From: an uncultured Flavobacteriaceae bacterium
GTDB taxonomy: Bacteria; Bacteroidota; Bacteroidia; Flavobacteriales; Flavobacteriaceae
Length of the DNA stretch: 64,000 bases
Direction: 5' to 3'
NCBI GenBank assembly: GCA_947494825.1
Contig: CANLWN010000003.1
Coordinates: 496,001-560,000 of the forward strand
Shown here piece by piece: positions 8,711 through 17,164 of this stretch. The position numbers and the translations under genes are program-made. The stretch's first letter is position 1. Every line of letters begins with the position of its first letter. Below the pieces are notes generated by a model, which was not told where the DNA came from, searched no databases, and saw nothing but the letters and a program-made list of their open reading frames with translations.

Positions 8711-9139
8711 TCAGGTGTTGAGAATATCGGATTTCCCCCCAGTTTTCCTTAGCAGTTTAATCTGATGGATCTCTACGCCCTTATCGATAGGTTTTAGCAT
8801 ATCGTAGATATTCAGGGCCACTACACTGGCTCCGTGCATGGCCTCTACCTCCACTCCCGTCTTATATACCGTCTTTACGGTAATCTTTATTTGGATCTCA
8901 AGGTTTTGGATCTCATAAGCAATATTGGTGTACTCAATGGGCATAGGGTGGCAATCGGGAAGTAGGTCTGCCGTTTTCTTAACACCGAGGAGTCCTGCCG
9001 CCCGGCTCTGGGCAAAAACATCCCCTTTGGGAACCGTCTTGTTTTGGATGGCGTCTATGGTGGCCTGGGTGCTGACCCTCACAATGGCCTGGGCAATCGC
9101 GGTTCTTACCGTAGGGGACTTATGGGTGATGTCTACCAT
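8711..9139 (-). CDS. moaC: cyclic pyranopterin monophosphate synthase MoaC
   Basis: 142 residues. MoaC makes cyclic pyranopterin monophosphate from the MoaA product in molybdenum cofactor synthesis. It starts at MVDITHKSPTVRTA, the short N-terminus usual for Bacteroidota. The family signatures are present: QSRAAGLLGVKKTADLLPDCHPMPI with the conserved CHPxP, and TGVEVEAMHGASVVALNIYDMLKPIDK with the catalytic Asp-Met and Lys. MHGAS replaces the commoner LTAVS. It lies two bases after moaE and is certainly in the same transcript. The other moa/moe genes are not in this window. Confidence 0.95.
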   Translation of the reverse strand: MVDITHKSPTVRTAIAQAIVRVSTQATIDAIQNKTVPKGDVFAQSRAAGLLGVKKTADLLPDCHPMPIEYTNIAYEIQNLEIQIKITVKTVYKTGVEVEAMHGASVVALNIYDMLKPIDKGVEIHQIKLLRKTGGKSDILNT

Positions 9140-9141
9140 AA

Positions 9142-9585
9142 TCAGTTATTCACTTTCCATTGATAGCTTTCGTCCTCAAAAAGTTCCTTGCCAAAAACGG
9201 GGACTTGTGCCTTTATTTCCTCCACGATATAACGTATGGCCTCAAAGACCACCTTGCGGTGCGGGGAGGACGCAAAAACGAACAAGCAGATTTCCCCGGC
9301 CTTTACAATTCCCGAGCTGTGGTAAATATGCATACAGCTCAGATCAAATTTCCCAAAGGCGGCCTCCCGTATTTCCTGGAACTTGAGATTGGCCATTTCC
9401 TCATAGGCCGTATATTCAATGGCGGCCACGGTTTTTCCGTTGATCTCATCGGCCCGTACCTGCCCCAAAAAAATATCATGGGCCCCAATATGGGTCTTGG
9501 ACTGGTGCTTGGCAATGGAATTCGCAATGAATTCCGGGCTTATGGCGCCTTTTATGAACACATTTTTCGTCTTCCGTTTTTCCAT
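9142..9585 (-). CDS. moaE: molybdopterin synthase catalytic subunit MoaE
   Basis: 147 residues. MoaE transfers sulfur from MoaD-thiocarboxylate to cyclic pyranopterin monophosphate to form molybdopterin. Typical segments are IGAHDIFLGQVRADEINGKTVAAIEYTAYEEMA, MHIYHSSGIVKAGEICLFVFASSPHRKVVFEAIRYIVEEIKAQVPVFGKE, and the closing YQW. The active-site lysines sit in the KAQVPVFGKE region, and the SPHR arginine is present. It is the first gene of the moaE-moaC pair. The partner MoaD is not encoded nearby. Confidence 0.95.
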   Translation of the reverse strand: MEKRKTKNVFIKGAISPEFIANSIAKHQSKTHIGAHDIFLGQVRADEINGKTVAAIEYTAYEEMANLKFQEIREAAFGKFDLSCMHIYHSSGIVKAGEICLFVFASSPHRKVVFEAIRYIVEEIKAQVPVFGKELFEDESYQWKVNN

Positions 9586-10033
9586 GCAAATTCCTTTTGT
9601 GCTAAGGTAAAGAAGATTTGGGATATGAAGGGCGTGCCGGGAAAATTAAGTACTCCCAGTGCATATTACCTCGACCGTTTAAGGCTTGGTTACAACTGTT
9701 GGACCATTTTTATAAACCCCTGGAAACGATATGCCGTGATGCCTCGGGTTTGGAAATCCGTATCGTACAAATAGACAAAGCTATTCTTACAGTATCCCGG
9801 TGAGACGGTAATGGGCAAAGGTGTTGCCCGTTGGAAACTTCACCAAAAAAAAGTGCGGTCCAGAATGGCTCGGATGCCTGTGATACCCGTGTTTTTTATC
9901 GAGGATCCACTGCATCGATCATATTAAATAATCCTTATCTATCGGTTACGATTTTTATCATCTTTTAGTGATAAAGACATTTTTTTATACATTTATCCTA
10001 TGCAAATTTCATTTAATGAAGCATTAGATTGAA
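9586..10033. other. intergenic region, no gene recognised
   Basis: 448 bases between moaE and the sigma-factor gene. Plus-strand frames give at most 61-residue peptides without recognisable motifs, and one long frame is only an antisense extension over moaE. A GGGCAA/TTGCCC hairpin lies at 9813-9829. The last 100 bases are AT-rich and should hold the sigma-gene promoter, but no TAnnTTTG box is clear. A decayed gene cannot be excluded. Confidence 0.5.
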
Positions 10034-10624
10034 ATGTCGGTCACAAAACCAAAAACGAACAAGTTACTCCTAGCGGAATTCAAAAAGGGCAATAAAAAAG
10101 CTTTTCGAAAGCTATTTGAGCTATTTTGGGAGCCCATGTACGTCAATGCCAAATCCATCGTTCTTGATGAGGCTATCGCTAAAGATATTGTACAGGATAT
10201 TTGGTTGAATCTATGGCAGAAAAGAGAGCACCGGGAAATCAAGAATTTTGAAGCTTATATTTTCAGATCGGTGAACAATGGCTGTTTTAAATATTTACGG
10301 GACAACAAGCTAAGTGCTTCCCAGCTTCAGGTTATTGAGTCATTGGAATTGACCTCCCCGTCCGATGCAGAAAGTCAACATAACCTGGATCAGACCCGAT
10401 TTATTATCGAAAAGTCCTTGACGGGCCTGTCACCCAGATGTCAACAGATTTTTAGGCTCAGTCGTATGGAAGCTGCCAGCAATGAAGAAATAGCCAGGCG
10501 CTTGGGCATATCAAAACGATCTGTGGAAAATCAAATGTCCATAGCGCTGAAGTCCATTCGCCAAAACTTGAGGCTCGCGCAGTCTTCCCTGACTTCTTTT
10601 TTTTTCCTGCTTACTTTCCTTTGA
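10034..10624 (+). CDS. ECF-type RNA polymerase sigma factor
   Basis: 196 residues. Region 2 is visible at about residues 24-90 (GNKKAFRKLFELFWEPMYVNAKSI, AKDIVQDIWLNLWQKRE, FEAYIFRSVNNGCFKYLRDN). Region 4 is near 135-180 (LSPRCQQIFRLSRMEAASNEEIARRLGISKRSVENQMSIALKSIRQNL). This is the Bacteroidota subfamily that pairs with FecR anti-sigma factors and STN-containing SusC receptors. The next genes are exactly those, so the factor most likely directs transcription of the susC-susD-phosphodiesterase block when substrate is sensed at the surface. The C-terminus ends in a Phe/Leu-rich tail (SLTSFFFLLTFL), a common but unexplained trait of this family. Confidence 0.93.
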   Translation: MSVTKPKTNKLLLAEFKKGNKKAFRKLFELFWEPMYVNAKSIVLDEAIAKDIVQDIWLNLWQKREHREIKNFEAYIFRSVNNGCFKYLRDNKLSASQLQVIESLELTSPSDAESQHNLDQTRFIIEKSLTGLSPRCQQIFRLSRMEAASNEEIARRLGISKRSVENQMSIALKSIRQNLRLAQSSLTSFFFLLTFL

Positions 10625-10753
10625 TTTTCCCCTTAAGGGTCAAAACCGTGCACGCTTATTTCTGTGATCGCATATGTTAATGAAATGTTAATTTTATAAA
10701 ACTCATGTGCGTTCCCCCCGCGTTATGGTTCTTACTAGTATAGCGCACCAAAT

Positions 10754-11875
10754 ATGCAAGAGAAAGAATTCAGAAAATTGTTGGACAAATACCTGGACGG
10801 ATCCATATCCGAGCAGGAACTGGAGGTCTTGGAAAAGTTCAAGGCAGAACTTTCATCCAACCAGCAACCCTATTTTAAAAACGAGGCCCATAAAAATGTG
10901 GTAAAGGAGTCCTTATGGACAGCCATTAACGCACAAACCCGGAATCCCAAAAGGAGAAAGGCTTCCCTTTGGAAGGTATCCGCGGCCGCAGCCTTGTTTA
11001 TCGGCCTCCTGACCAGCACGTATTTCTACCTGCAAAATTCCACCTCAAATACCCCGACCGTACTACCGGACAATGCCATCACCCTTCAGCTCGAAAATGG
11101 TGACCTGCAGATTATCAATGAAAATGGGCAAGTGGAAGTCTTGGACGCCCAAGGCCAAATTGTTGGGAAACAGGACGGGAAGAGTTTGAAATATACGGGC
11201 AACGACTCCAAAAAAGAACTTGCCTACAATACGCTGGCCGTACCCAACGGAAAGACCTTCGAGCTTCAACTATCCGATGGTACCGTGGCCCATCTCAATG
11301 CTGGTTCCTCCATCAAATACCCCGTGCAGTTCGTAAAAGGTTTACACAGACAGATCTTCGTGACCGGGGAAGCCTATTTGGACGTTGCCAAGGATGCCGA
11401 GCACCCTTTTATCGTGAGCACAAATGGATTGAACGTCCGGGTATTGGGGACACAATTTAACGTGTCGGCCTATCCAGAGGACGAAACAACGGAAGTGGTA
11501 TTGGTAGAAGGTGCTGTAAGCCTCTATACGGAAGCGGAGGGATACAATACCGACAAAAACGTGTATCTGAAACCTGGGTTTAAGGGAAGTTTTGATCGGA
11601 CCAAAAACAATATCGACACCGCTGAGGTAATCACTAGTTTATATACCTCATGGATCAATGGAAAACTGGTCTTCAGGAACATGACCTTTACCAACATACT
11701 CAAAAAGCTTGAACGGCATTACAACGTGACGATCATTAACAACAATACCGACTTGACCCATGAGGAATTCAATGCCAATTTCGGAAATGAACCCATTGAA
11801 AATGTGCTTGAGGAATTAAAGGTCAATTACGGAATCGAATACGAGATTCTGGACAATAGGATACTGATCGAATAA
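10754..11875 (+). CDS. FecR-family anti-sigma factor
   Basis: 373 residues. A cytoplasmic helical N-terminus (MQEKEFRKLLDKYLDGSISEQELEVLEKF) would bind the sigma factor. One membrane segment lies near residues 75-92 (VSAAAALFIGLLTSTYFYL). The periplasmic FecR domain covers about 150-270 (LAVPNGKTFELQLSDGTVAHLNAGSSIKYP, GEAYLDVAKDAEHPFIVSTNGLNVRVLGTQFNV). A C-terminal DUF4974 covers about 300-373 (FRNMTFTNILKKLERHYNV, ILDNRILIE). The protein would carry the signal from the STN domain of the SusC receptor to the sigma factor. It lies 129 bases after the sigma gene. Confidence 0.93.
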   Translation: MQEKEFRKLLDKYLDGSISEQELEVLEKFKAELSSNQQPYFKNEAHKNVVKESLWTAINAQTRNPKRRKASLWKVSAAAALFIGLLTSTYFYLQNSTSNTPTVLPDNAITLQLENGDLQIINENGQVEVLDAQGQIVGKQDGKSLKYTGNDSKKELAYNTLAVPNGKTFELQLSDGTVAHLNAGSSIKYPVQFVKGLHRQIFVTGEAYLDVAKDAEHPFIVSTNGLNVRVLGTQFNVSAYPEDETTEVVLVEGAVSLYTEAEGYNTDKNVYLKPGFKGSFDRTKNNIDTAEVITSLYTSWINGKLVFRNMTFTNILKKLERHYNVTIINNNTDLTHEEFNANFGNEPIENVLEELKVNYGIEYEILDNRILIE

Positions 11876-11950
11876 CAACCTAATACTAAAGTTTTAAAAG
11901 GAACGCCTATGAAGTAACCCTAATTGAAGATGTAACCAAAAAAGATTACT

Positions 11951-12011
11951 TCTTGTGATGGTCAGATATGGCCATAAAAAAATCGGAAAATGCTACGAAC
12001 ATCTTCCGATT
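11951..12011 (+). promoter_or_regulatory. hairpins in the susC leader
   Basis: Two hairpins precede the receptor gene. TGGTCA/TGGCCA lies around 11960-11975. AATCGGAA at 11981-11988 pairs perfectly with TTCCGATT at 12004-12011. Neither is followed by a T-run, so they look like leader-RNA structure rather than a terminator. Function is unknown. Confidence 0.35.
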
Positions 12012-12062
12012 GGTCGAAGTGATTAAACTTAAAAGATTAACCACAGTTAACACTATAAAAGT

Positions 12063-15000
12063 ATGAAAAAACTTTTTAAGCTTAAAAGAAGCCCTTATCC
12101 AATATTTAAATATGATCTAAAAATGAAACTCAGTACGTTGTTCATCCTGGCTGCTTTCTTCTCCATGCAAGCCAATGAGACCTACGGACAACGCACCAAA
12201 GTTACACTAGACCTGAACAACGTTTCCGTAGGGCAATTGATCGATGAAATTGAAAGTAAGACCGAGTTTGAGTTTGTTTATAAAATCAAAGATGTAAACC
12301 TCGATCGGATTGTCTCCATAAAAGTAAACAGGGAACGGATAGCCAATGTGCTCAACCAGGTTTTTCAAAACACAAATACCACTTTTAACCTCAATGACCG
12401 CCGTATTTATTTGGTAAAACGAACGGAACCCGACCTTTCAATTCAACCCGAGGAGGCCAATTCGACGGCTCCTGTACAAAACGCCGTCCAGGGAACAATC
12501 ACCGATGAGCGTGGGCAACCCCTTCCTGGTGCCAGTATCATAGAAAAAGGAACCACTAACGGGGTCAGTTCGGATTTTGATGGAAACTACTCCATTGAGG
12601 TATCCGGTTCGGATGCCGTACTTCAGGTTTCCTATTTGGGATACTCCACCAAAGAGGTTGCCGTAAACGGACAAAGTACCCTAAACATTCAATTGCAGCC
12701 CGATGCTGGAAAGCTCGAGGAGGTTGTAATCATCGGTTACGGGTCCACGACCAAAGAAAAGTTCAATGGTGCGGTATCCAAAGTAGATAGTGAAGAGTTG
12801 AACAATTACTCTTCCGCCAATTTTGAACAGGCCCTTGCGGGCAATGTTTCCGGGATACAGATTCTGGGAAATGGAAAAAATCCGGGCGAGAACTCCGTTA
12901 TTCAAATTCGGGGACTCAACACCTTGACGGCCGGTACAAATCCATTGATCGTCATTGATGGCAACCCTTTATCGGAAGGTTCTTCCTTTAGTTCGATCAG
13001 CAACCAGGACATTGAATCCATCAACATTTTAAAGGATGCCGCGTCGGCCGCTATCTACGGATCCAGAGCCTCCAATGGGGTTATTTTGATTACCACAAAA
13101 AAAGGAAGACCGGGAGGTTTAAAAGTTACCTATGACACCTACTACGGTTTTCAGGACCGCATAGACAATTTTGAGTTGGTAGATGCCTATGATGCTGCCC
13201 TATTTGATTCCGATTCCAGAAACTTCGGTTATGTTTCCGGGGGGCCGGGAAGAAGTGTTACCGATGATAATGCCACCCGTGACGCCAATGGAGGGGGCAA
13301 GCGCAGTAGGATTCCAGGATACCTACAGGGCTATCTGGACGGACAGGCCGGTCTGACCAATACCAACTGGACAGATGCCGTTTTCAGGACAGCCGCCCAA
13401 CAAAACCACTACCTAAACCTCAGCGGGGGAACCGAAAAGACCGATTATTCCGTTTCTTTTGGGTATTTGAACCAAGAAAACATCATCATCGATTCGGACT
13501 ATAAGCGCTATACAACCAATTTCCAACTCAATTCAAAGATAAGCGACCGCATCCGTTTTGGAATTAGCTCCAATGTTTCCTTGGTCAATTCCAATCCTAC
13601 AGGAGAGGCCGGTTGGTCCAATTATGGCCTGAATCCAAGATCTCAGCCAGACCCCAGTTTTTCCATCATATTGATGCAACCCTACTACCCCATCCGCAAC
13701 TCGGACGGCACTTTCGCCATTGCCAATCAATTGAACGACAACAATGACAATTGGGACGGCCCTATATCGGAAAACACCATTGCGCAAACCGAATTGAGCG
13801 ACTTTTTTGAGCGCCGTTTACGGGTATTCGGAAACGCCTATGTGGAAATAGAGCCCTGGGACGGCCTAAAATTTAAAACCTCTTTGGGGGGCGACTACAA
13901 TAACATTTTTACGGAATTCTTCGCCCCTTCCAACATAGGAAACTACAGGACCCCGGTGGCCAACAACCTTGCGCAAGCCTTTGAAAACAATGCAAGAAGG
14001 GAAAACTATATTACGGAGAACCTCCTGACTTATACCAAAACCTTTGACAAGCACACCTTTGATGTGTTGCTCGGTTTTAGCTATCAGGAAGAGCGCTTTT
14101 TCAACAGCAGATTACAGAGCAACAACTTTGCCGATGACAACCTGCGCAATATTGCCGGGGCCACCAATCCTTCGGCTACCGTGAACAGGAGCAAATGGGC
14201 GCTTGAATCCTATTTTACCCGCTTACAATACGATTATGATGGGAGATATTCGCTTTCAGGTTCCTTTAGAAGGGACGGTTCATCACGTTTTGGAGCCAAT
14301 ACCAAATATGGGAATTTCTCCTCCATTTCCGCCGGATGGAACATAAGCAATGAGGCCTTCTTCCCTGAGGACGGCCTGGTAAGCTTTGCCAAGTTAAGGG
14401 CAAGCTGGGGCCAGACAGGGAACAATCAGATAGGCGATTTTGGTTCCATAGCCTTGATCGCCCCGGACAATTATGTGATTGACGGGGAATTGGTTTCGGG
14501 CTCCTTTACCGAAACCTCACCAAATCCCGATTTGTCGTGGGAAACCAATAGTGCTCTGAACCTTGGTTTGGATTTGGGCTTTTTGGACAACAAATTGTTG
14601 TTCGTCGTGGAATACTATAACTCCAAGACTACAGATCTCCTATTGGATGTGCCCGTACCCCAGCAGTCGGGATTTTCCGAATCCTTGCAGAACATCGGCG
14701 AATTGGAAAACAAGGGATTTGAATTTGAAATCCGGGGAAATAGTTTTGAGATCGGCGAACTGAGCTTAGGTTTCAATGCCAATATTACCACCAACCAGAA
14801 TGAGGTGCTTGCCTTGGGCGAGGGCCAAGAACAGATTATTCAGAACAATGGTGGCATGGATTTCCTTACCCGTGTAGGGGGCAGCATTGCCGAGTTCTAT
14901 GCCTACGATATCGAAGGGGTGTTTAGGTCCCAGGCAGAACTGGACGCGGCAACCGTTACCCCCTTGGCCGGTACCGAAGTGGGCGATTATATCGTTAGGG

Positions 15001-15602
15001 ACGCCAATGGCGATGGCCAGATAACCCCGGATGATCGGGTAACATTGGGCGATTACAATCCCGACTTTACTTATGGTTTTGGTTTTAACCTAAATTATAA
15101 AGGTTTCGATTTCACCGCACAATTCACGGGAATTGAAGGTAGGAAAGTCTCGGACCGTATGGTGTATTTTGCGGAAAGCGGGGAAGGCTTTTTTGTGCCT
15201 ACCCAGCATTATTTTGATAATTATTTTTCGGAGCGCAACGCCAACGGTTTTTTCAGGAGACCTGATTTTTCCAGTTTTTCGTCGGCCGGTCGTCTTACAA
15301 GGGCTTCCAGTCTTTCGGTATACGATGCGGATTATTTTCGCTTAAGGAGCATGCAGTTGGGCTACAACTTTGACGAGGGCATTACAGATTACTTGGGAAT
15401 CGATTTTCTCAGGATTTACCTAACGGGCAACAACATTTTCAACAGCACCAATTTTAGGGGCTTCAATCCCGATGGCATAGATACCAGGCCCGATACCTCC
15501 GGTACCAGGGGAAGCAGAAGACAAACGTTGACCAGGGGCTGGATCCAGTCCGCAAGCCCTTTGACCCGTTTTATTGCACTTGGATTAAACGTTAAATTTT
15601 GA
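12063..15602 (+). CDS. SusC/RagA-type TonB-linked outer-membrane receptor with STN domain
   Basis: 1179 residues. A long basic leader and hydrophobic core (MKLSTLFILAAFFSMQA) end near ETYGQ; this extended leader is normal for STN-type SusC proteins. Domains in order: STN signalling domain (about 49-120, VTLDLNNVSVGQLIDEIESKTEF), carboxypeptidase-like regulatory domain (about 141-215, VQGTITDERGQPLPGASI), TonB box region (EEVVIIGYG), plug domain (AGNVSGIQILGNGKNPG through DAASAAIYGSRASNGVILITTKKG), and a large beta barrel ending in an aromatic-rich RFIALGLNVKF. It imports a ligand handed over by SusD with energy from TonB, and signals through FecR. The substrate is not readable here; the downstream phosphodiesterase suggests a glycerophosphodiester. 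Confidence 0.95.
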   Translation: MKKLFKLKRSPYPIFKYDLKMKLSTLFILAAFFSMQANETYGQRTKVTLDLNNVSVGQLIDEIESKTEFEFVYKIKDVNLDRIVSIKVNRERIANVLNQVFQNTNTTFNLNDRRIYLVKRTEPDLSIQPEEANSTAPVQNAVQGTITDERGQPLPGASIIEKGTTNGVSSDFDGNYSIEVSGSDAVLQVSYLGYSTKEVAVNGQSTLNIQLQPDAGKLEEVVIIGYGSTTKEKFNGAVSKVDSEELNNYSSANFEQALAGNVSGIQILGNGKNPGENSVIQIRGLNTLTAGTNPLIVIDGNPLSEGSSFSSISNQDIESINILKDAASAAIYGSRASNGVILITTKKGRPGGLKVTYDTYYGFQDRIDNFELVDAYDAALFDSDSRNFGYVSGGPGRSVTDDNATRDANGGGKRSRIPGYLQGYLDGQAGLTNTNWTDAVFRTAAQQNHYLNLSGGTEKTDYSVSFGYLNQENIIIDSDYKRYTTNFQLNSKISDRIRFGISSNVSLVNSNPTGEAGWSNYGLNPRSQPDPSFSIILMQPYYPIRNSDGTFAIANQLNDNNDNWDGPISENTIAQTELSDFFERRLRVFGNAYVEIEPWDGLKFKTSLGGDYNNIFTEFFAPSNIGNYRTPVANNLAQAFENNARRENYITENLLTYTKTFDKHTFDVLLGFSYQEERFFNSRLQSNNFADDNLRNIAGATNPSATVNRSKWALESYFTRLQYDYDGRYSLSGSFRRDGSSRFGANTKYGNFSSISAGWNISNEAFFPEDGLVSFAKLRASWGQTGNNQIGDFGSIALIAPDNYVIDGELVSGSFTETSPNPDLSWETNSALNLGLDLGFLDNKLLFVVEYYNSKTTDLLLDVPVPQQSGFSESLQNIGELENKGFEFEIRGNSFEIGELSLGFNANITTNQNEVLALGEGQEQIIQNNGGMDFLTRVGGSIAEFYAYDIEGVFRSQAELDAATVTPLAGTEVGDYIVRDANGDGQITPDDRVTLGDYNPDFTYGFGFNLNYKGFDFTAQFTGIEGRKVSDRMVYFAESGEGFFVPTQHYFDNYFSERNANGFFRRPDFSSFSSAGRLTRASSLSVYDADYFRLRSMQLGYNFDEGITDYLGIDFLRIYLTGNNIFNSTNFRGFNPDGIDTRPDTSGTRGSRRQTLTRGWIQSASPLTRFIALGLNVKF

Positions 15603-15620
15603 ACCAAAAAAGAAAACAAA

Positions 15621-17036
15621 ATGAAATTCAATAAATATACATTGCTAATGGTGGTCGTCTTGCTTGGATTGTTCTCCTGTGAGAACGAATTGGACATCGT
15701 GCCCATTACGGAAAAGGCCTCTACCAACTTTTTTTCAAACGAGCAGGAGTTGGAAAGTGCGGTACAGGGTGTCTATGCACAATTGCAGGAAGACGGACTG
15801 TACGGTCTTTACCTGATCGGTGTGGGTGAAATTTCAGGGGAAGATTCCTTCGAGGAAATTGCGGCCAATGACGGAGGGCGTTTTGGTCAATTGGACGATT
15901 TTTCAACGAATGCCGGAAATGAACTGGTCGGTGATATCTGGAAAGAATCGTACCGGGGCATTCAACGCGCCAATACGGTACTGAACCGAATAACGGATAT
16001 TGAATACACAACCCCTGCCCTTAAGACGAACCGGATAGGGGAAATGAAATTTGTTCGTGCGCTGTTGTACTTCAACCTGGTACGCCTGTACGGTGATGTT
16101 CCTTTGGTAACAACCGAAACGGAGAGTCCTTTCGATTTCTTTGGACAGGGCCGCACGCCATTGGCAGAAGTCTATGCGCAAATTGAAGCGGACCTGAACG
16201 ATGCCATCCAAGATCTTCCCGCGGACAAAGCATCGGGCAAACCTGCCCGGGGAGCGGCACAGGCGCTTTTGGGCAGCGTATTGCTCACCCGGGGCAATTT
16301 CAGTGGGGCCTTGACCAATTTTGAAGCCGTGGTCAATTCAAACAGCTATGCCTTGGCAGCGACCACTTCCGAAATATTTGGCGTGGCCAATGAGGGCAAT
16401 TCCGAGATTTTGTTCGAGGTACAGTTTGCCAGTGGTTTTAATGTTGACGGCGTTCTCGAAGGGAGTCCGGCCGGCTCCCAGTTCCGACCCTCCGGTACCA
16501 CCGCCAACGCAAAGGGGCATAATTTGCCAACACAGGCCTTTATAGATTCCTTTGAAGCCGGGGATACCCGACTGGGCGATTATGTGGATGTGGACCTAGG
16601 CGCAAACCCCTTTTATTTTTCCACAAAGTACGAAGTGTCCCCTACCGGGGCCGACGATGGCGGAAGCGATCACCTAATTATCCGATATGCGGACGTCATC
16701 CTGAAATACGCGGAATCCCTTAATGAAAATGGCCAGACCGCCGAAGCCGTAGTGCAACTTAACGCCATACGGGCCCGGGCCGGTCTTGCCGGTACCACGG
16801 CCACCACACAAGCAGAGGTTCGGGCGGCCATCCGATTGGAACGGCGGTTTGAGTTTATTGGCGAAGGACAGCGTTGGTTTGACCTAAAAAGATATGGGAC
16901 GGCGGTGAGCGTTATGAACGCCTTCTTTGCGAGTACCGGGGCCGGGGTTACGATCGATGAGAACAAATTGGTATTGCCCATTCCGCAGAGTCAGTTGGAT
17001 ACGGATGCCTCCATAACCCAAAACCCAGGATATTAA
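15621..17036 (+). CDS. RagB/SusD-family substrate-binding lipoprotein
   Basis: 471 residues, 18 bases after the receptor gene. The leader MKFNKYTLLMVVVLLGLFSC ends in a lipobox cysteine. The SusD fold is shown by SNEQELESAVQGVYAQLQEDGLYG, YRGIQRANTVLNRI, GEMKFVRALLYFNLVRLYGDVPLVT with the conserved LYGDVPL, ADKASGKPARGAAQALLGSVLLTRG, and the C-terminal IRLERRFEFIGEGQRWFDLKRYG. The protein forms a lid on the SusC barrel and captures the ligand at the cell surface. Length is near the lower end for the family, suggesting a small ligand rather than a long glycan; that is inference. Confidence 0.95.
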   Translation: MKFNKYTLLMVVVLLGLFSCENELDIVPITEKASTNFFSNEQELESAVQGVYAQLQEDGLYGLYLIGVGEISGEDSFEEIAANDGGRFGQLDDFSTNAGNELVGDIWKESYRGIQRANTVLNRITDIEYTTPALKTNRIGEMKFVRALLYFNLVRLYGDVPLVTTETESPFDFFGQGRTPLAEVYAQIEADLNDAIQDLPADKASGKPARGAAQALLGSVLLTRGNFSGALTNFEAVVNSNSYALAATTSEIFGVANEGNSEILFEVQFASGFNVDGVLEGSPAGSQFRPSGTTANAKGHNLPTQAFIDSFEAGDTRLGDYVDVDLGANPFYFSTKYEVSPTGADDGGSDHLIIRYADVILKYAESLNENGQTAEAVVQLNAIRARAGLAGTTATTQAEVRAAIRLERRFEFIGEGQRWFDLKRYGTAVSVMNAFFASTGAGVTIDENKLVLPIPQSQLDTDASITQNPGY

Positions 17037-17043
17037 ACTAAAA

Positions 17044-17065
17044 TGGGATAAGAAGAAGCTTATCC
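17044..17065 (+). terminator. hairpin after susD
   Basis: GGGATAAG and CTTATCCC form a perfect 8-bp stem with a 6-base loop directly after the susD stop. A T-rich stretch follows only 35 bases later, so alone it may stabilise the mRNA end rather than terminate. Confidence 0.5.
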
Positions 17066-17109
17066 CGATACAACGATAGTTAGTTTGAGTTAGTTTTTTT
17101 TAATTCAGT

Positions 17110-17135
17110 GGGGGGACTATGTCCCCCTTTTGTTT
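17110..17135 (+). terminator. rho-independent terminator before the phosphodiesterase gene
   Basis: GGGGGAC and GTCCCCC pair around a 3-base loop and run into TTTTGTTT. It overlaps the most upstream possible start of the next reading frame at 17108, which supports the ATG at 17165. It may lower, rather than abolish, read-through into the phosphodiesterase gene. Confidence 0.7.
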
Positions 17136-17164
17136 CCTTATCAACAAATTTCAAAAATCATTAC

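Noticed and set aside
9139-9142. Full molybdenum-cofactor operon
   Set aside because: Only moaE and moaC are present; no other moa/moe/mob gene could be found on either side in this window.
9160-9774. 204-codon plus-strand frame
   Set aside because: It is antisense to moaE and only extends into the intergenic region; no motif.
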